From positions 44,311-108,310 of the forward strand of contig DYEV01000022.1 of NCBI GenBank assembly GCA_020725545.1: a DNA stretch of 64,000 bases, given 5' to 3'. The notes under the pieces are model-generated. The model worked only from the letters and a program-made list of their open reading frames with translations, searched no databases and had not been told where the DNA came from. This DNA comes from Desulfobacca sp. GTDB taxonomy: Bacteria; Desulfobacterota; Desulfobaccia; Desulfobaccales; Desulfobaccaceae. The translations under genes and the position numbers were made by a program. Positions 52,138-60,618 of the stretch are shown here, piece by piece. The stretch's first letter is position 1. Every line of letters starts with the position of its first letter.

Positions 52138-52860
52138 ATGGATATTCTGAGAACCATTGATCTCAAAAAGAGCTATCGCGGCAAGAACGTCGTCAACGGC
52201 GTCTCTTTGGAAGTGCGCAGCGGCGAGATTGTCGGCTTATTAGGTCCCAACGGGGCCGGAAAAACCACGACGTTTTACATGATCCTGGGTATCATCAGAC
52301 CGAATGGGGGTACAGTCCTTCTCAATGATCAGGATATCTCCTCCCTGCCCATTCACCAACGGGCCCGGCTGGGCATCCAGTATCTCCCCCAAGAACCCTC
52401 GGTTTTTCGCAAACTCACCGTCAGCGAAAATATCATGGCAATTCTGCAGACGTTGCCGTTAAGCCATGCGGCCCGTCAAGAGAGATTGGGCGACCTTTTA
52501 AAAGAATTAAAAATCAGCCATTTGGCTGATAACAAGGCCTATTCCCTTTCCGGCGGGGAACGCCGGCGGGTGGAAATTACCCGGGCCTTGGTCACTTCCC
52601 CCCGGTTTATCCTGCTGGATGAACCCTTTGCCGGCATTGATCCGCTGGCGGTCAATGACATTCAAACGATCATCCAAAAGCTCAAGGATAAAAACTTGGG
52701 CATCTTGATCTCTGATCACAACGTGCGAGAGACCTTGGGCGTTTGCGACCGGGCCTATATCCTGAACGAAGGCCTGGTGTTGGAAGAAGGCCCCCCCGAA
52801 CGTATAGTCAACAGCGATCTTGCCAAAAAAATTTACTTGGGAGAGTCTTTTCAGTTATAA
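52138..52860 (+). CDS. lptB: LPS export ABC transporter ATP-binding protein LptB
   Basis: 240 residues. Walker A is GLLGPNGAGKTTTFYM, the signature is YSLSGGERRRVEITRAL and Walker B is FILLDEPFAGIDP, all characteristic of LptB. It powers LptFG-driven extraction of LPS from the inner membrane. lptF and lptG are not in this cluster, as is common. It lies 18 nt after lptA and 43 nt before rpoN. Confidence 0.96.
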   Translation: MDILRTIDLKKSYRGKNVVNGVSLEVRSGEIVGLLGPNGAGKTTTFYMILGIIRPNGGTVLLNDQDISSLPIHQRARLGIQYLPQEPSVFRKLTVSENIMAILQTLPLSHAARQERLGDLLKELKISHLADNKAYSLSGGERRRVEITRALVTSPRFILLDEPFAGIDPLAVNDIQTIIQKLKDKNLGILISDHNVRETLGVCDRAYILNEGLVLEEGPPERIVNSDLAKKIYLGESFQL

Positions 52861-52903
52861 TAAGGAAAAATCGTAAGGAAATTTTGTTTCTGGCGAAGCA
52901 ACC

Positions 52904-54379
52904 ATGGCCCTGGAAATCAAACAAAGTCTCAGGCTTACGCAACAGCTGATCATGACTCCTCAGTTGCAGCAGGCCATTAAGCTGTTGCAACTTTCCCGTC
53001 TGGAGTTGTTGGCTGCCATTAACCAGGAATTGGAGACCAATCCGGTTCTGGAAGAGACCTTGAGCGATGACGATCAGGAACCGGAATCCTGGGACACGGC
53101 TGCCGAAGACCATCCGCCCGAACTAACCTTAACCGATGGACAACCCAATGAGGTGACTGTGGAATCTCAGGTAGGGGAAGATTTTGATTGGGACTCCTAT
53201 TTAGAAGACAAAGTCCCTCCTTCGCATCGGCAGGAACAAGAGCAACGCGAGTCCTTTTCCCTAGAAAACCTGACTTCCGAAGTGCCTTCTTTAAAAACGC
53301 ATCTCCTCTGGCAGCTCCAAATGGCCACCCTCACCGATACTGAAAAATATATCGGTGCCCTGATCATCGGCAACATTGATGAGGACGGCTATCTGCAGGC
53401 CTCTCTGCCGGAGTTGGCCGCGGAACTCCACCGGCCGGAAGCCCAAATAGAACAAGTATTGAAAAAAATTCAGGAATTTGAGCCAATGGGCGTCGGCGCC
53501 CGCACCCTGGAAGAATGCCTGCTCATCCAAATTGAACTCGGCCACCTGGACAACCCCCTCCTGCGGCCGATTGCTACCAACTATTTGAAACATTTAGAAA
53601 ATAGGAATTATGGGGCCATCGCCAAAGAGTTAAAGGTTAGCATCGACGAAGTGGCCCAGGCTGCGAAGCTTATCTCGCAACTGGACCCGAAACCAGGGCG
53701 TAGTTTTGATAAGTTGGAAACTTGCTATGTCAGCCCCGATATCTTTGTCTATAAAATGGGCGATGAGTATGAAGTTACCCTGAATGAAGACGGCCTGCCG
53801 AGACTGCGGATCAATGCTTATTATCGCAACGCCCTGAGTGGGCAGACAAAAATTTCCGAAGAGACGAAAAATTATATCCAGGGACGGCTGAAATCGGCGG
53901 TTTGGTTCATTAAAAGTATCCATCAACGGCAGAAAACCATCTATCGGGTGGCCAAGAGTATTGTCAATTTTCAAAAGGATTTCCTGGATCATGGGATTGC
54001 CCATCTCAAGCCGCTGACCTTGCGGCAGGTGGCCGAAGACGTCCAGATGCACGAATCAACGGTGAGTCGGGTCACTTCCAACAAATACATGTATACCCCC
54101 CAAGGTGTCTTTGAACTGAAATTTTTCTTTAATAGCGGCATAAATGCCATCCAGGGAGATCAGGTTGCCTCAGAAAGCGTCAAAGACAAAATCCGGCAAC
54201 TGGTCTTGGCCGAGGATGCGCAAAACCCATTAAGCGACCAGGAAATCGTCAACCTTTTGAAAAAAGCCAATATTAGCATCGCACGTCGCACTGTTGCCAA
54301 GTATAGGGAAATGCTAGGCTTATTGTCTTCGAGCAAGCGCCGCCGGCTTTCTTCTGCCAAAAAGAAGCTGGTGATTTAA
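52904..54379 (+). CDS. rpoN: RNA polymerase sigma-54 factor
   Basis: 491 residues. Region I is Gln/Leu-rich (LRLTQQLIMTPQLQQAIKLL), followed by an acidic region II (DDDQEPESWDTAAEDHP). The core-binding and DNA-binding region III has the helix-turn-helix RQVAEDVQMHESTVSRVTSN and the RpoN box ARRTVAKYRE near the C-terminus. Length fits the family. It serves activators such as the GAF protein at 44569 and possibly the promoter at 9874. The lptB-rpoN-hpf-ptsN-rapZ order is classical. Confidence 0.97.
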   Translation: MALEIKQSLRLTQQLIMTPQLQQAIKLLQLSRLELLAAINQELETNPVLEETLSDDDQEPESWDTAAEDHPPELTLTDGQPNEVTVESQVGEDFDWDSYLEDKVPPSHRQEQEQRESFSLENLTSEVPSLKTHLLWQLQMATLTDTEKYIGALIIGNIDEDGYLQASLPELAAELHRPEAQIEQVLKKIQEFEPMGVGARTLEECLLIQIELGHLDNPLLRPIATNYLKHLENRNYGAIAKELKVSIDEVAQAAKLISQLDPKPGRSFDKLETCYVSPDIFVYKMGDEYEVTLNEDGLPRLRINAYYRNALSGQTKISEETKNYIQGRLKSAVWFIKSIHQRQKTIYRVAKSIVNFQKDFLDHGIAHLKPLTLRQVAEDVQMHESTVSRVTSNKYMYTPQGVFELKFFFNSGINAIQGDQVASESVKDKIRQLVLAEDAQNPLSDQEIVNLLKKANISIARRTVAKYREMLGLLSSSKRRRLSSAKKKLVI

Positions 54380-54443
54380 TCCCCCCGGCAAATTTTGACA
54401 TAACTTACGGTTATGTATTTTATTCTTTGTTGGAGAGCGTTTT

Positions 54444-54989
54444 ATGCAAATTTCTGTGACCTTTCGTCATGTGGATTCCTCCGAGGCATTAAAAGATTAT
54501 GCCATCAGAAAATTAGCCAAGATGGATAAGTATATAGATAGTCCTCTGGAAGCTAACGTTGTGTTAGGAATCGAAAAATTCCGTCACCAAGCGGATATTA
54601 CCATTATTGGGGACGGCTTGAAGATCAAAGGGCGGGAAGAGACCGGCGATATGTATTCGGCCATTGATCTGGCTATGGAAAAGATTGAAAAACAATTGAA
54701 ACGGTTCCGGGAACGGCCCCGTTCGATAAAAGCTGGCCGCAACCTGAAAGCTCTGGCGGCCCGTCTCAACGTCATCGACGCCCAAGCAGTCAATGATCAG
54801 TCCGCCCCGGCCATTATCCGCAGCCGTTCCATGGAGGCAAAACCCATGGATATCGAGGAAGCGGTCTTGCAAATGAAATCCGGCAACGATGAAATCCTGG
54901 TCTTCACCAATGCTCAGACCACCACCCTAAACATCCTTTATCGTCGCCGGGATGGCAACTTCGGGCTCATTGAGCCAGAAGTTGGTTGA
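54444..54989 (+). CDS. hpf: Ribosome hibernation promoting factor, long form
   Basis: 181 residues. The N-terminal 95 residues are the ribosome-binding domain (VTFRHVDSSEALKDYAIRKL and KFRHQADITII). The C-terminal domain (residues 125-181, EAVLQMKSGNDEILVFTN) is the dimerisation part that makes 100S ribosomes without RMF. The linker differs from neighbours only in charge. The GTTGGAGAGCG before the ATG gives the ribosome site. Confidence 0.95.
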   Translation: MQISVTFRHVDSSEALKDYAIRKLAKMDKYIDSPLEANVVLGIEKFRHQADITIIGDGLKIKGREETGDMYSAIDLAMEKIEKQLKRFRERPRSIKAGRNLKALAARLNVIDAQAVNDQSAPAIIRSRSMEAKPMDIEEAVLQMKSGNDEILVFTNAQTTTLNILYRRRDGNFGLIEPEVG

Positions 54990-55002
54990 TCAGGCCGAAG
55001 CC

Positions 55003-55464
55003 ATGAAACTCGCCGAGCATTTGCAGCCAACCAGTATCGTGCCCTCGTTGCAGGCCACTACCAAAAGGGGCGTTTTGGAGGAGTTGGCTGCGGCCATAGT
55101 GCAGGGGCATACTCATCTGAATAAGGATGAGGTAGTGGCCGTCCTCTTGGAAAGGGAAAAACTGGGCACCACCGGCATCGGTGATCATATTGCCATCCCC
55201 CATGGAAAATTGCCCCATCTGGATCGCCTGGTCCTGGGGTTCGGCCGCAGCCTGCCCGGCATCAACTTCGAATCCATGGATGGCAAACCGGCCCATCTCT
55301 TCTTTCTGCTTTTGGCCCCGGAAAATTCCATCGGGCTCCATCTCAAAGCCCTGGCTAAGCTCTCAAAGCTGCTGAAAGACTCCGGCTTCCGCCAGCAGCT
55401 CATGGAAGCGCCTGATGCCCAAGCCGTGCTGCAGTTGATCGCGGCGGCAGACAAAGAACTCTGA
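55003..55464 (+). CDS. ptsN: PTS IIA-like nitrogen regulatory protein
   Basis: 153 residues from ATG at 55003 (MKLAEHLQP, the normal family N-terminus). ATG 54952 would add 17 residues and overlap hpf by 38 nt. The phosphorylated histidine is in HIAIPHGKLPHL near residue 65. EIIA-Ntr receives phosphate from the EI-Ntr/NPr chain and regulates potassium and nitrogen responses. Neither EI nor HPr is encoded in the window. It follows hpf by 13 nt. Confidence 0.93.
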   Translation: MKLAEHLQPTSIVPSLQATTKRGVLEELAAAIVQGHTHLNKDEVVAVLLEREKLGTTGIGDHIAIPHGKLPHLDRLVLGFGRSLPGINFESMDGKPAHLFFLLLAPENSIGLHLKALAKLSKLLKDSGFRQQLMEAPDAQAVLQLIAAADKEL

Positions 55465-55564
55465 TCTCATGGAAATGATTACTTTATTACTATCTCCAGG
55501 GCGGTGCCGCACCGCCCTGAATCATCTGAGCTACTGGCAACCCTGAAGCCCGACTATAGACAAG

Positions 55565-56455
55565 ATGCAGCAGACACCTCCTGACAATCCCGAAGCTTTT
55601 CCTGTGCTTATTGTTACGGGGCTTTCCGGTTCCGGCAAAACCACCACGCTGCGGGCTCTGGAGGACATCGGCTATTTTTGTATCGACAATCTGCCGATAC
55701 ATCTTGTACCCAAGTTTTTGCAGCTCCGCGCCCATATTACTCAAGAGGACGTCAAGGTTGCGCTCGGGATGGATGTGCGTACCAAAGGGTTTGTCAAACA
55801 TTTCTTTAATATCTTTGCCCGCCTGAACAAAATGGGCTATCAATTGCACATCCTCTTTTTGGAAGCCCGCGACGCCGTCTTGATCAGGCGATTTAGCCAA
55901 ACCCGCCGGCAGCATCCTCTGGCCGAAGATGTCTCCATCGTCCAGGCCATCCAAAAGGAGCGGGAGGAATTAGCTTCGCTGCGAGCCTATGCTACCAGGA
56001 TTATTGATACCAGCGATATGACCGGCCATAACCTTCGCACCCTGATTATGAAAGACTATAGCCAACTTACCCTCAGCCAACGGCTCCACCTGCACATCAT
56101 CTCCTTTGGGTTTAAGTATGGCCTGCCTCCCGAGGCTGATATCGTCATGGACGTCCGCTTTCTGCCCAATCCTTATTACATCAAAGACTTAAAAACCCTT
56201 AATGGTTTGCAAGGCCCGGTGCAGGAGTTTGTCCTGGAACGGGAGGATACGCAGGAATTTCTACAGCGTTTTCTGCCCTTGGTGGATTATCTGATCCCCA
56301 ATTATCAGAAAGAAGGCAAGACCCATCTCACGGTTGCCGTTGGCTGTTCCGGTGGCCATCATCGCTCCGTGGTGATCGCCGAAACCTTAAAAGAACACCT
56401 CCGGTCCTTGGAACTACCTCTGACCATTGAACATCGAGACATCCAGCGGGAATAG
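55565..56455 (+). CDS. rapZ: RNase adapter/nucleotide-binding protein RapZ
   Basis: 296 residues. Walker A is VTGLSGSGKTTTLRALED, followed by FCIDNLPIHLVP, MDVRTKGF and RRFSQTRRQHPL. The C-terminal RNA-binding part has DVRFLPNPYY and the conserved VAVGCSGGHHRSVVIAE. RapZ controls GlmS through small RNAs in E. coli; elsewhere its target is less clear. Location after ptsN is conserved across Proteobacteria. Confidence 0.95.
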   Translation: MQQTPPDNPEAFPVLIVTGLSGSGKTTTLRALEDIGYFCIDNLPIHLVPKFLQLRAHITQEDVKVALGMDVRTKGFVKHFFNIFARLNKMGYQLHILFLEARDAVLIRRFSQTRRQHPLAEDVSIVQAIQKEREELASLRAYATRIIDTSDMTGHNLRTLIMKDYSQLTLSQRLHLHIISFGFKYGLPPEADIVMDVRFLPNPYYIKDLKTLNGLQGPVQEFVLEREDTQEFLQRFLPLVDYLIPNYQKEGKTHLTVAVGCSGGHHRSVVIAETLKEHLRSLELPLTIEHRDIQRE

Positions 56456-56468
56456 GAGTTTGTCACGC

Positions 56469-56876
56469 ATGGTTGGTATTCTGATTGTTACCCATCGGCA
56501 TCTGGCCGAAGCCTTATTGGCTGCTGCCGACCTCATAGCCGGCCATATGGAAAAAGTGGTGGCCGTCTCCCTGGACCCCAGCGCCTCACCGGACGATGCC
56601 CGCCAGCAGATCGCCGACGGCTTGGCCCAGTTGAACGGCACTGCTGGTATCCTGATCCTGACCGATATGTTCGGCGGCACTCCTTCCAATTTAAGCCTAT
56701 CTTTCCTAAAAAAAGGGCAGGTTGAAGTTATTACGGGGGTGAATCTTCCCATGTTAATCAAGGTGAATCATCTGCGGCAGGGAAGCCAGAACAACCTACG
56801 GGAGATGGCCCTGATTCTCCAAAAATCCGGCCAACAAGGGATTACGGTTGCCAGCGAACTCCTGCAGAAAAAATAA
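56469..56876 (+). CDS. PTS mannose-type EIIA domain protein
   Basis: 135 residues from ATG at 56469; the frame extends to 56427 inside rapZ but AGGAG precedes the later ATG. It has MVGILIVTHRHLAEALLAAA, with the phospho-histidine near residue 9-11, and ILTDMFGGTPSNLSLSF. Single-domain EIIA-Man proteins in rpoN/rapZ clusters of Deltaproteobacteria usually have a regulatory rather than sugar-uptake role. No EIIB, C or D follows. The end overlaps the rimI-like frame. Confidence 0.88.
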   Translation: MVGILIVTHRHLAEALLAAADLIAGHMEKVVAVSLDPSASPDDARQQIADGLAQLNGTAGILILTDMFGGTPSNLSLSFLKKGQVEVITGVNLPMLIKVNHLRQGSQNNLREMALILQKSGQQGITVASELLQKK

Positions 56877-57339
56877 TTCTCCCCCTTGCCCTCTGGTTTT
56901 CTCACTTGCCACGCCGGCCGATCTCGAGGCCATCGTGGAGATCGAACGCCAATCTTTTCCTTCCCCTTGGCCGCGCCAGTTCTTTCTCTCGGAACTAAGC
57001 CAGCCCCACTCTACCACGCTGGTGGCCCGGCACCCCGCTTCTGCTGGCGGCCAGATCATCGGCTATATCATTTTTTGGATACTGATCGATGAGCTGCACA
57101 TCCTTAATCTGGCTGTCCACCCGTCCTACCGACGACGGGGTATTGCCCGGCGCTTACTTCATGAGGCCATGCACAGGGCTCGAGTCCGAGGCTGCCATAC
57201 GGCCTGGCTGGAAGTGCGACCGTCTAACTTGGCTGCGCGGCGTCTGTATGAGTCATGCGGCTTCCGCTTGCTCATGACCCGGAAGCGTTATTATGACGAT
57301 ACCGGCGAGGATGCCTTGGTCCTGTCCCGGGAACTCTAG
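56848..57339 (+). CDS. rimI: Ribosomal protein alanine N-acetyltransferase-like GNAT
   Basis: 163 residues from a TTG at 56848 that lies inside the end of the EIIA gene; the true start is uncertain, as homologues begin near LVFSLATPADLEAIV (about residue 16). GNAT motifs are IERQSFPSPWP, ILNLAVHPSYRRRGIARRLL (acetyl-CoA loop) and WLEVRPSNLAARRLYESCGF. The sequence fits RimI, which acetylates the N-terminus of S18. It closes the operon. Confidence 0.85.
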   Translation: MPANSCRKNNSPPCPLVFSLATPADLEAIVEIERQSFPSPWPRQFFLSELSQPHSTTLVARHPASAGGQIIGYIIFWILIDELHILNLAVHPSYRRRGIARRLLHEAMHRARVRGCHTAWLEVRPSNLAARRLYESCGFRLLMTRKRYYDDTGEDALVLSREL

Positions 57340-57411
57340 CCCGAGTTTACCACGGTCAATAAAATAATTAAAGCATATCAAATTATTAGGCCGTTTTGAC
57401 AGAAGTTCTAA

Positions 57412-57923
57412 TTGGGGCTGAAATGGACGGATATGGCTTGGACTGCCAAACAGGTTTATGTTCAAAGGACTTTTAACAAGGGAAGATTTTTGACTCCAAA
57501 GACCGAGGGCTTGAAGCGCCAAATCGACCTGGCCCCAGCTTTAGTAACTGCCTTGCAGAAATGGCGGTTGGCCTGCCCTGCCAATGAGCTTGCCTTGATA
57601 TTTCCCAATGATGCCGTGACCCCGATGAATTATAGCAACCTGGTGAGCCGCGATTTCCGCCCGGCCTTAAGGGCGGCCAGCTGCCTGCAATACGATTTCA
57701 CGATTTGCGGCATATTTCTGCCCGCCTTCTTATTGAACAGGGGGAGAATATCAAATATATTCAGACCAAGCTGGGTCATTCCAGCCCTACAGTGACCCGG
57801 AATGTTTATGCCCACCTTATGAAACCCGCCATTCAAGATGCCGTCTGTCGGTTGGAAAATACCCTTTTTGGGGGCAACCGGTCGCACAATGGTCACAAGA
57901 AGCACAAAGGGGTTACGGCCTAA
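57412..57923 (+). pseudogene. Tyrosine recombinase (integrase) remnant, truncated and frameshifted
   Basis: Only the C-terminal catalytic part remains. Frame 1 (57412 to about 57699) encodes GLKWTDMAWTAKQVYVQRTF and TPKTEGLKRQIDLAPAL, phage-integrase sequence. A one-base deletion at about 57699-57700 (TTC AC GAT where TTC CAC GAT is expected) shifts to the frame with DLRHISARLLIEQGENIKYI, LGHSSPTVTRNVYAHL and the end. The catalytic R, the LGH motif and the Tyr nucleophile are all still recognisable. The N-terminal half is absent; a TAA precedes the fragment. It points at tRNA-Val, 22 nt away, the likely former attachment site. Confidence 0.85.
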
Positions 57924-57944
57924 AACCGTAACCCCTTGATTTTT
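57909..57944 (+). terminator. Rho-independent terminator overlapping the integrase stop
   Basis: GGGGTTACGG (57909-57918) pairs with CCGTAACCCC (57926-57935), followed by TTGATTTTT. The integrase remnant's TAA lies in the loop. Confidence 0.75.
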
Positions 57945-57945
57945 C

Positions 57946-58020
57946 TGGTAGGCGGTGAAGGATTTGAACCTTCGACTTCCACCGTGTGAGGATGGCACTC
58001 TACCCCTGAGTTAACCGCCC
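57946..58020 (-). tRNA. tRNA-Val (anticodon CAC)
   Basis: On the minus strand the gene begins GGGCGGTTAACTCAG and ends ACCGCCTACCA, with CCA encoded. The anticodon stem-loop is CCATC-CTCACAC-GGTGG, giving anticodon CAC for GUG. The T-arm is GAAGG-TTCAAAT-CCTTC. Length is 75 nt. An integrase remnant adjoins its 3' end. Confidence 0.93.
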
Positions 58021-58102
58021 AAGTTGTTAAACTAGATGTAACAAAACGCTCCGCCTTTGGCAAGAGGAATTTTGACGGCCGGAATATTTCGCTGCGCCAT
58101 TT

Positions 58103-58564
58103 TTAGCGCGGCGCAGCCGGCGGCTGCCCTTGCGGGCCAGAGAACCGCGCTTTGCCACGCATACCTTGTCCTTGCCAAATGGGGCGGCCCTGGGCATCCC
58201 GCAGGGTGATGGTCTTGTCACCGGCTTTGACTTCCGCGGCCAAAATGACGGGGCCTTGGCCGGTAGTGAGCTTGGCGCCGGTGATGGTCAGAGTATCCCC
58301 AACCTTGGGGGCAAAATTCTGTTGGGCCAGGGCCTCGGCCGGTCCCAGGTGGACGAGGACGCTCCCCTGGGCAGTCTGCAAGCGCAGCATTTGGCCCGGG
58401 CCGCGGCGGCCTTGGGCTGCCGCAGTTTCCAGGCTTTCCACCCGCCCCTGCATGGTGACGACGCTTTTCGGGTCATACATCTGCCCGGGTTGGGCATAAA
58501 CTGCTTGGCTAAACAACATCATAGATAGTAAGAAAGGGAGGGCCAGTAAACGTAACATAAGCAT
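58103..58564 (-). CDS. Secreted small protein, paralogue of the next gene
   Basis: About 153 residues from ATG at 58564, just after AAGGAAA; a longer start at 58594 is possible. A signal peptide (LLALPFLLSMMLFSQAVYA) precedes a compact beta-rich domain with YDPKSVVTMQGRVESLET, VLVHLGPAEALAQQNFAPKV and GDTLTITGAK. This resembles small periplasmic OB/BOF-like domains. It shares most of these motifs with the product of 58655-59122. The tail is Gln/Pro/Arg-rich. No enzyme motif is present and function is unknown. Confidence 0.78.
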   Translation of the reverse strand: MLMLRLLALPFLLSMMLFSQAVYAQPGQMYDPKSVVTMQGRVESLETAAAQGRRGPGQMLRLQTAQGSVLVHLGPAEALAQQNFAPKVGDTLTITGAKLTTGQGPVILAAEVKAGDKTITLRDAQGRPIWQGQGMRGKARFSGPQGQPPAAPR

Positions 58565-58654
58565 TTTCCTTTTGATAAGTTCCAGGAATTTCACGGTTAT
58601 TCTGGTGTGAGGGGCGGGCCGCGGACTCGTCCACGGCTTTTCTCTGCGTCAAGA

Positions 58655-59122
58655 TCAGGAGCGGGCCGGTCGGCGGCTCGTGCCTTTGTCGAAACAGCCG
58701 GGGGTCTGCCCGGTCCAGACCGGTATGCCGTTATTGTCCCGGAGGCGGTATATGGCATTCCCTGATTGAACGATGGTGGCCAGGATCACTTCTCCCTGGC
58801 GGGTGGAGACCTTGCCGCCGGTGACGTTTAGGACGTCTCCCACCTGGGGCCGGAAGTTCTGTTGGACCAGAAATTCCGCCGGGCCCAGATGGACCAGCGC
58901 CAGGCCCTGAGCAGTTTTTAGATAGGCGATCTGGGTCTGGCGGTTATTGACGGCCTGTCGGCCTTGCCGGGTGATGGTTTCCAAGCGCTCTATCTGGCCA
59001 TGCAAGGCAACGACCTTTTGGGGGTCATACTTTTTTTTCAACTGGGCCTCGGCCACAGCCACCATGGTCGGCACGGTCGCCAAGAGGGCCAGGACCAGCC
59101 AGAATTTCGTTGATGTTTTCAT
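58655..59122 (-). CDS. Secreted small protein, paralogue of the preceding gene
   Basis: 155 residues from ATG at 59122 with SD GGAGAAAGAAC; the longer frame to 59260 overlaps a neighbouring gene and is rejected. A signal peptide (WLVLALLATVPTMVAVAEA) precedes YDPQKVVALHGQIERLET, LALVHLGPAEFLVQQNF, RPQVGDVLNVTGGKVST and RLRDNNGIPVW. Order and spacing equal those of its paralogue, so the two arose by duplication. A single late Cys (GCFDKG) could allow disulfide dimerisation. Function unknown. Confidence 0.8.
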   Translation of the reverse strand: MKTSTKFWLVLALLATVPTMVAVAEAQLKKKYDPQKVVALHGQIERLETITRQGRQAVNNRQTQIAYLKTAQGLALVHLGPAEFLVQQNFRPQVGDVLNVTGGKVSTRQGEVILATIVQSGNAIYRLRDNNGIPVWTGQTPGCFDKGTSRRPARS

Positions 59123-59196
59123 GTTCTTTCTCCGAAAATACCTTGTTCCCTGGCTGCCGGCAGCCCCTGGCGGGCCGCCGGCAGGAAAAGGGTTGA

Positions 59197-59484
59197 TTAA
59201 TTGGCGGGGGTGGGAAGGGCCGGCGCCGCCGACGGCTGCGGCGCGGTTGTCTTCAGGCAACTGCCATCCCGCCGGTGCAGGCGCTGGCGTTGTGCTTGCC
59301 GCTGACCCTGTTGTCCCTGGCGATAACCCGGTCCTGGGGCCTGGGCTTGAGGAGTCTGTATGCAGACACCCTGACCGGGACCCTGGCCGCGGCCATAATT
59401 TTGGGCCGAGGCCAAATCAGCGCTGCTCAGGCTCAAGGCCGCAGTCAAAGTGATGAGACCAAGGAGCCGACTTGATTTTTTCAT
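59197..59484 (-). CDS. Short secreted Gln/Arg/Pro-rich protein
   Basis: 95 residues, SD AAGGAG before ATG at 59484. The signal peptide ends ...LSSADLASA, followed by a low-complexity region (YGRGQGPGQGVC, QGQQGQRQAQRQRLHRRDGS) with two cysteines. It would be disordered. The residue mix is consistent with a small envelope or surface protein. It lies between secreted-protein genes on the same strand. I do not recognise it. Confidence 0.65.
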   Translation of the reverse strand: MKKSSRLLGLITLTAALSLSSADLASAQNYGRGQGPGQGVCIQTPQAQAPGPGYRQGQQGQRQAQRQRLHRRDGSCLKTTAPQPSAAPALPTPAN

Positions 59485-59583
59485 GAGATGTTCTCCTTCT
59501 TATCATTGTGTTGCAAGTAGGACAGATAGACTGCCCGAGGTGGTCTGGGAAGGGAGAAGAAGCTTCCCCTTCCGGCGGTGAAA

Positions 59584-60105
59584 TCATTCATGGGCAGGCA
59601 CCGGAGCGGGCGGGCCGCCCCGGCCCCGGGGGTATTTTGGCGACGGCCGGCAATAGTGCGGGTCGCAGAGGCGTCGTTGCACGTGCTGCAATAATATCTC
59701 CTGCTGGGCAGGGCGCAGGTTTTGTTTAAAGGCCAATAAGAAGCGGGCCATTTCCTGTTCCAGGGCGTTTTGCAGATTATTGATGGCCGTGATCTGGGCG
59801 GCGATTTCCGCTTCCTGGGGCTGAGGTTGACTCAACAAGGTAAAGAGGCGTTCCCTCTCGGCAGCAATTTGTCGCCGTAAAACACTGAGCTGCTGCCGGT
59901 GACTGGGGTAGCTCTGTTGGAGCTGTTCTTTTTGTTGGGGATCCAGCTCCAGGGAGTGCAAGAGCCGCAAGAAGCCGGCCCCGCCCCGCTCAGGTGCCGG
60001 CGTGAGGGGCTGGTACTGCCAGCGGCCATAAACCAGCGCCCCGATGGTGCCGAAATTTAAAGCCAGGGAAAAAATGACCAAATAAAGGAGCCAGTTGCGT
60101 TTCAT
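59584..60105 (-). CDS. Spy/CpxP/ZraP-like periplasmic protein
   Basis: 173 residues from ATG at 60105, which overlaps the stop of the upstream anti-sigma gene as ATGA. One N-terminal membrane/signal segment (LLYLVIFSLALNFGTIGALV) is followed by helices with LLHSLELDPQQKEQLQQSYP and an LTxxQ-like pattern (LRPAQQEILLQHVQ). That is the layout of Spy/CpxP or ZraP-type periplasmic chaperones and metal sensors. The C-terminus has CDPHYC and a Gly/Pro-rich tail that might bind metal. Coupling to an anti-sigma factor suggests envelope stress control. Confidence 0.78.
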   Translation of the reverse strand: MKRNWLLYLVIFSLALNFGTIGALVYGRWQYQPLTPAPERGGAGFLRLLHSLELDPQQKEQLQQSYPSHRQQLSVLRRQIAAERERLFTLLSQPQPQEAEIAAQITAINNLQNALEQEMARFLLAFKQNLRPAQQEILLQHVQRRLCDPHYCRPSPKYPRGRGGPPAPVPAHE

Positions 60106-60530
60106 GAACCGTTGCCGTTTTCCAGATCGTAGTTGGCCAACAGGGCGTTCAGAGAATAAGACGGCGTGGCTTCCAATACATCCCAGCCGGCCTCGCCGGC
60201 CTCCGTCTGGAGCGCCACTGTGGTCTGATAGACCGCTAGACCGAGATGACTGCCTAAAAAGATACCCAGCAACAGAGAAGCCGCAAGGGCCATGTGCTGC
60301 CACCAAGACGGGCGTCGACCCGGCAGCCGGGCCACAACCCGGGCCGTCAGATCCGTCGGCGCGGCCACCGGTTCGGCCAGCAGGGATTCCCAGAGCTGCT
60401 GCCAAACCTGGTATTCCCGGCGGCAGGCCTCACAGCCGGCCAGATGCCGGGCCACTTGCTCCTGCCGGACCGCGTCCAGTTCTCCATCCAGATAGGCAGA
60501 TAACATTTCTTGCACCTGGCGGCAGTCCAT
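60102..60530 (-). CDS. Zinc-finger anti-sigma factor (zf-HC2), membrane-anchored
   Basis: 142 residues from ATG at 60530, decided by AGGAG 7 nt upstream. The zinc-binding anti-sigma motif is present: MDCRQVQEMLSAYLDGEL, then RHLAGCEACRREY (H-x3-C-x2-C). One transmembrane segment lies at about residues 83-103. It would hold an ECF sigma factor inactive at the membrane. No ECF sigma gene is adjacent; upstream is an FMN reductase. The Spy-like gene is translationally coupled downstream. Confidence 0.85.
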   Translation of the reverse strand: MDCRQVQEMLSAYLDGELDAVRQEQVARHLAGCEACRREYQVWQQLWESLLAEPVAAPTDLTARVVARLPGRRPSWWQHMALAASLLLGIFLGSHLGLAVYQTTVALQTEAGEAGWDVLEATPSYSLNALLANYDLENGNGS

Positions 60531-60618
60531 GGGATTTGCTCCTGAGAAATAATTTTTCATTGCCATTCTGTCACTATAAACAAGCGGCGATGGCCAATCC
60601 GGCGCGAGCCGCGCTTTT

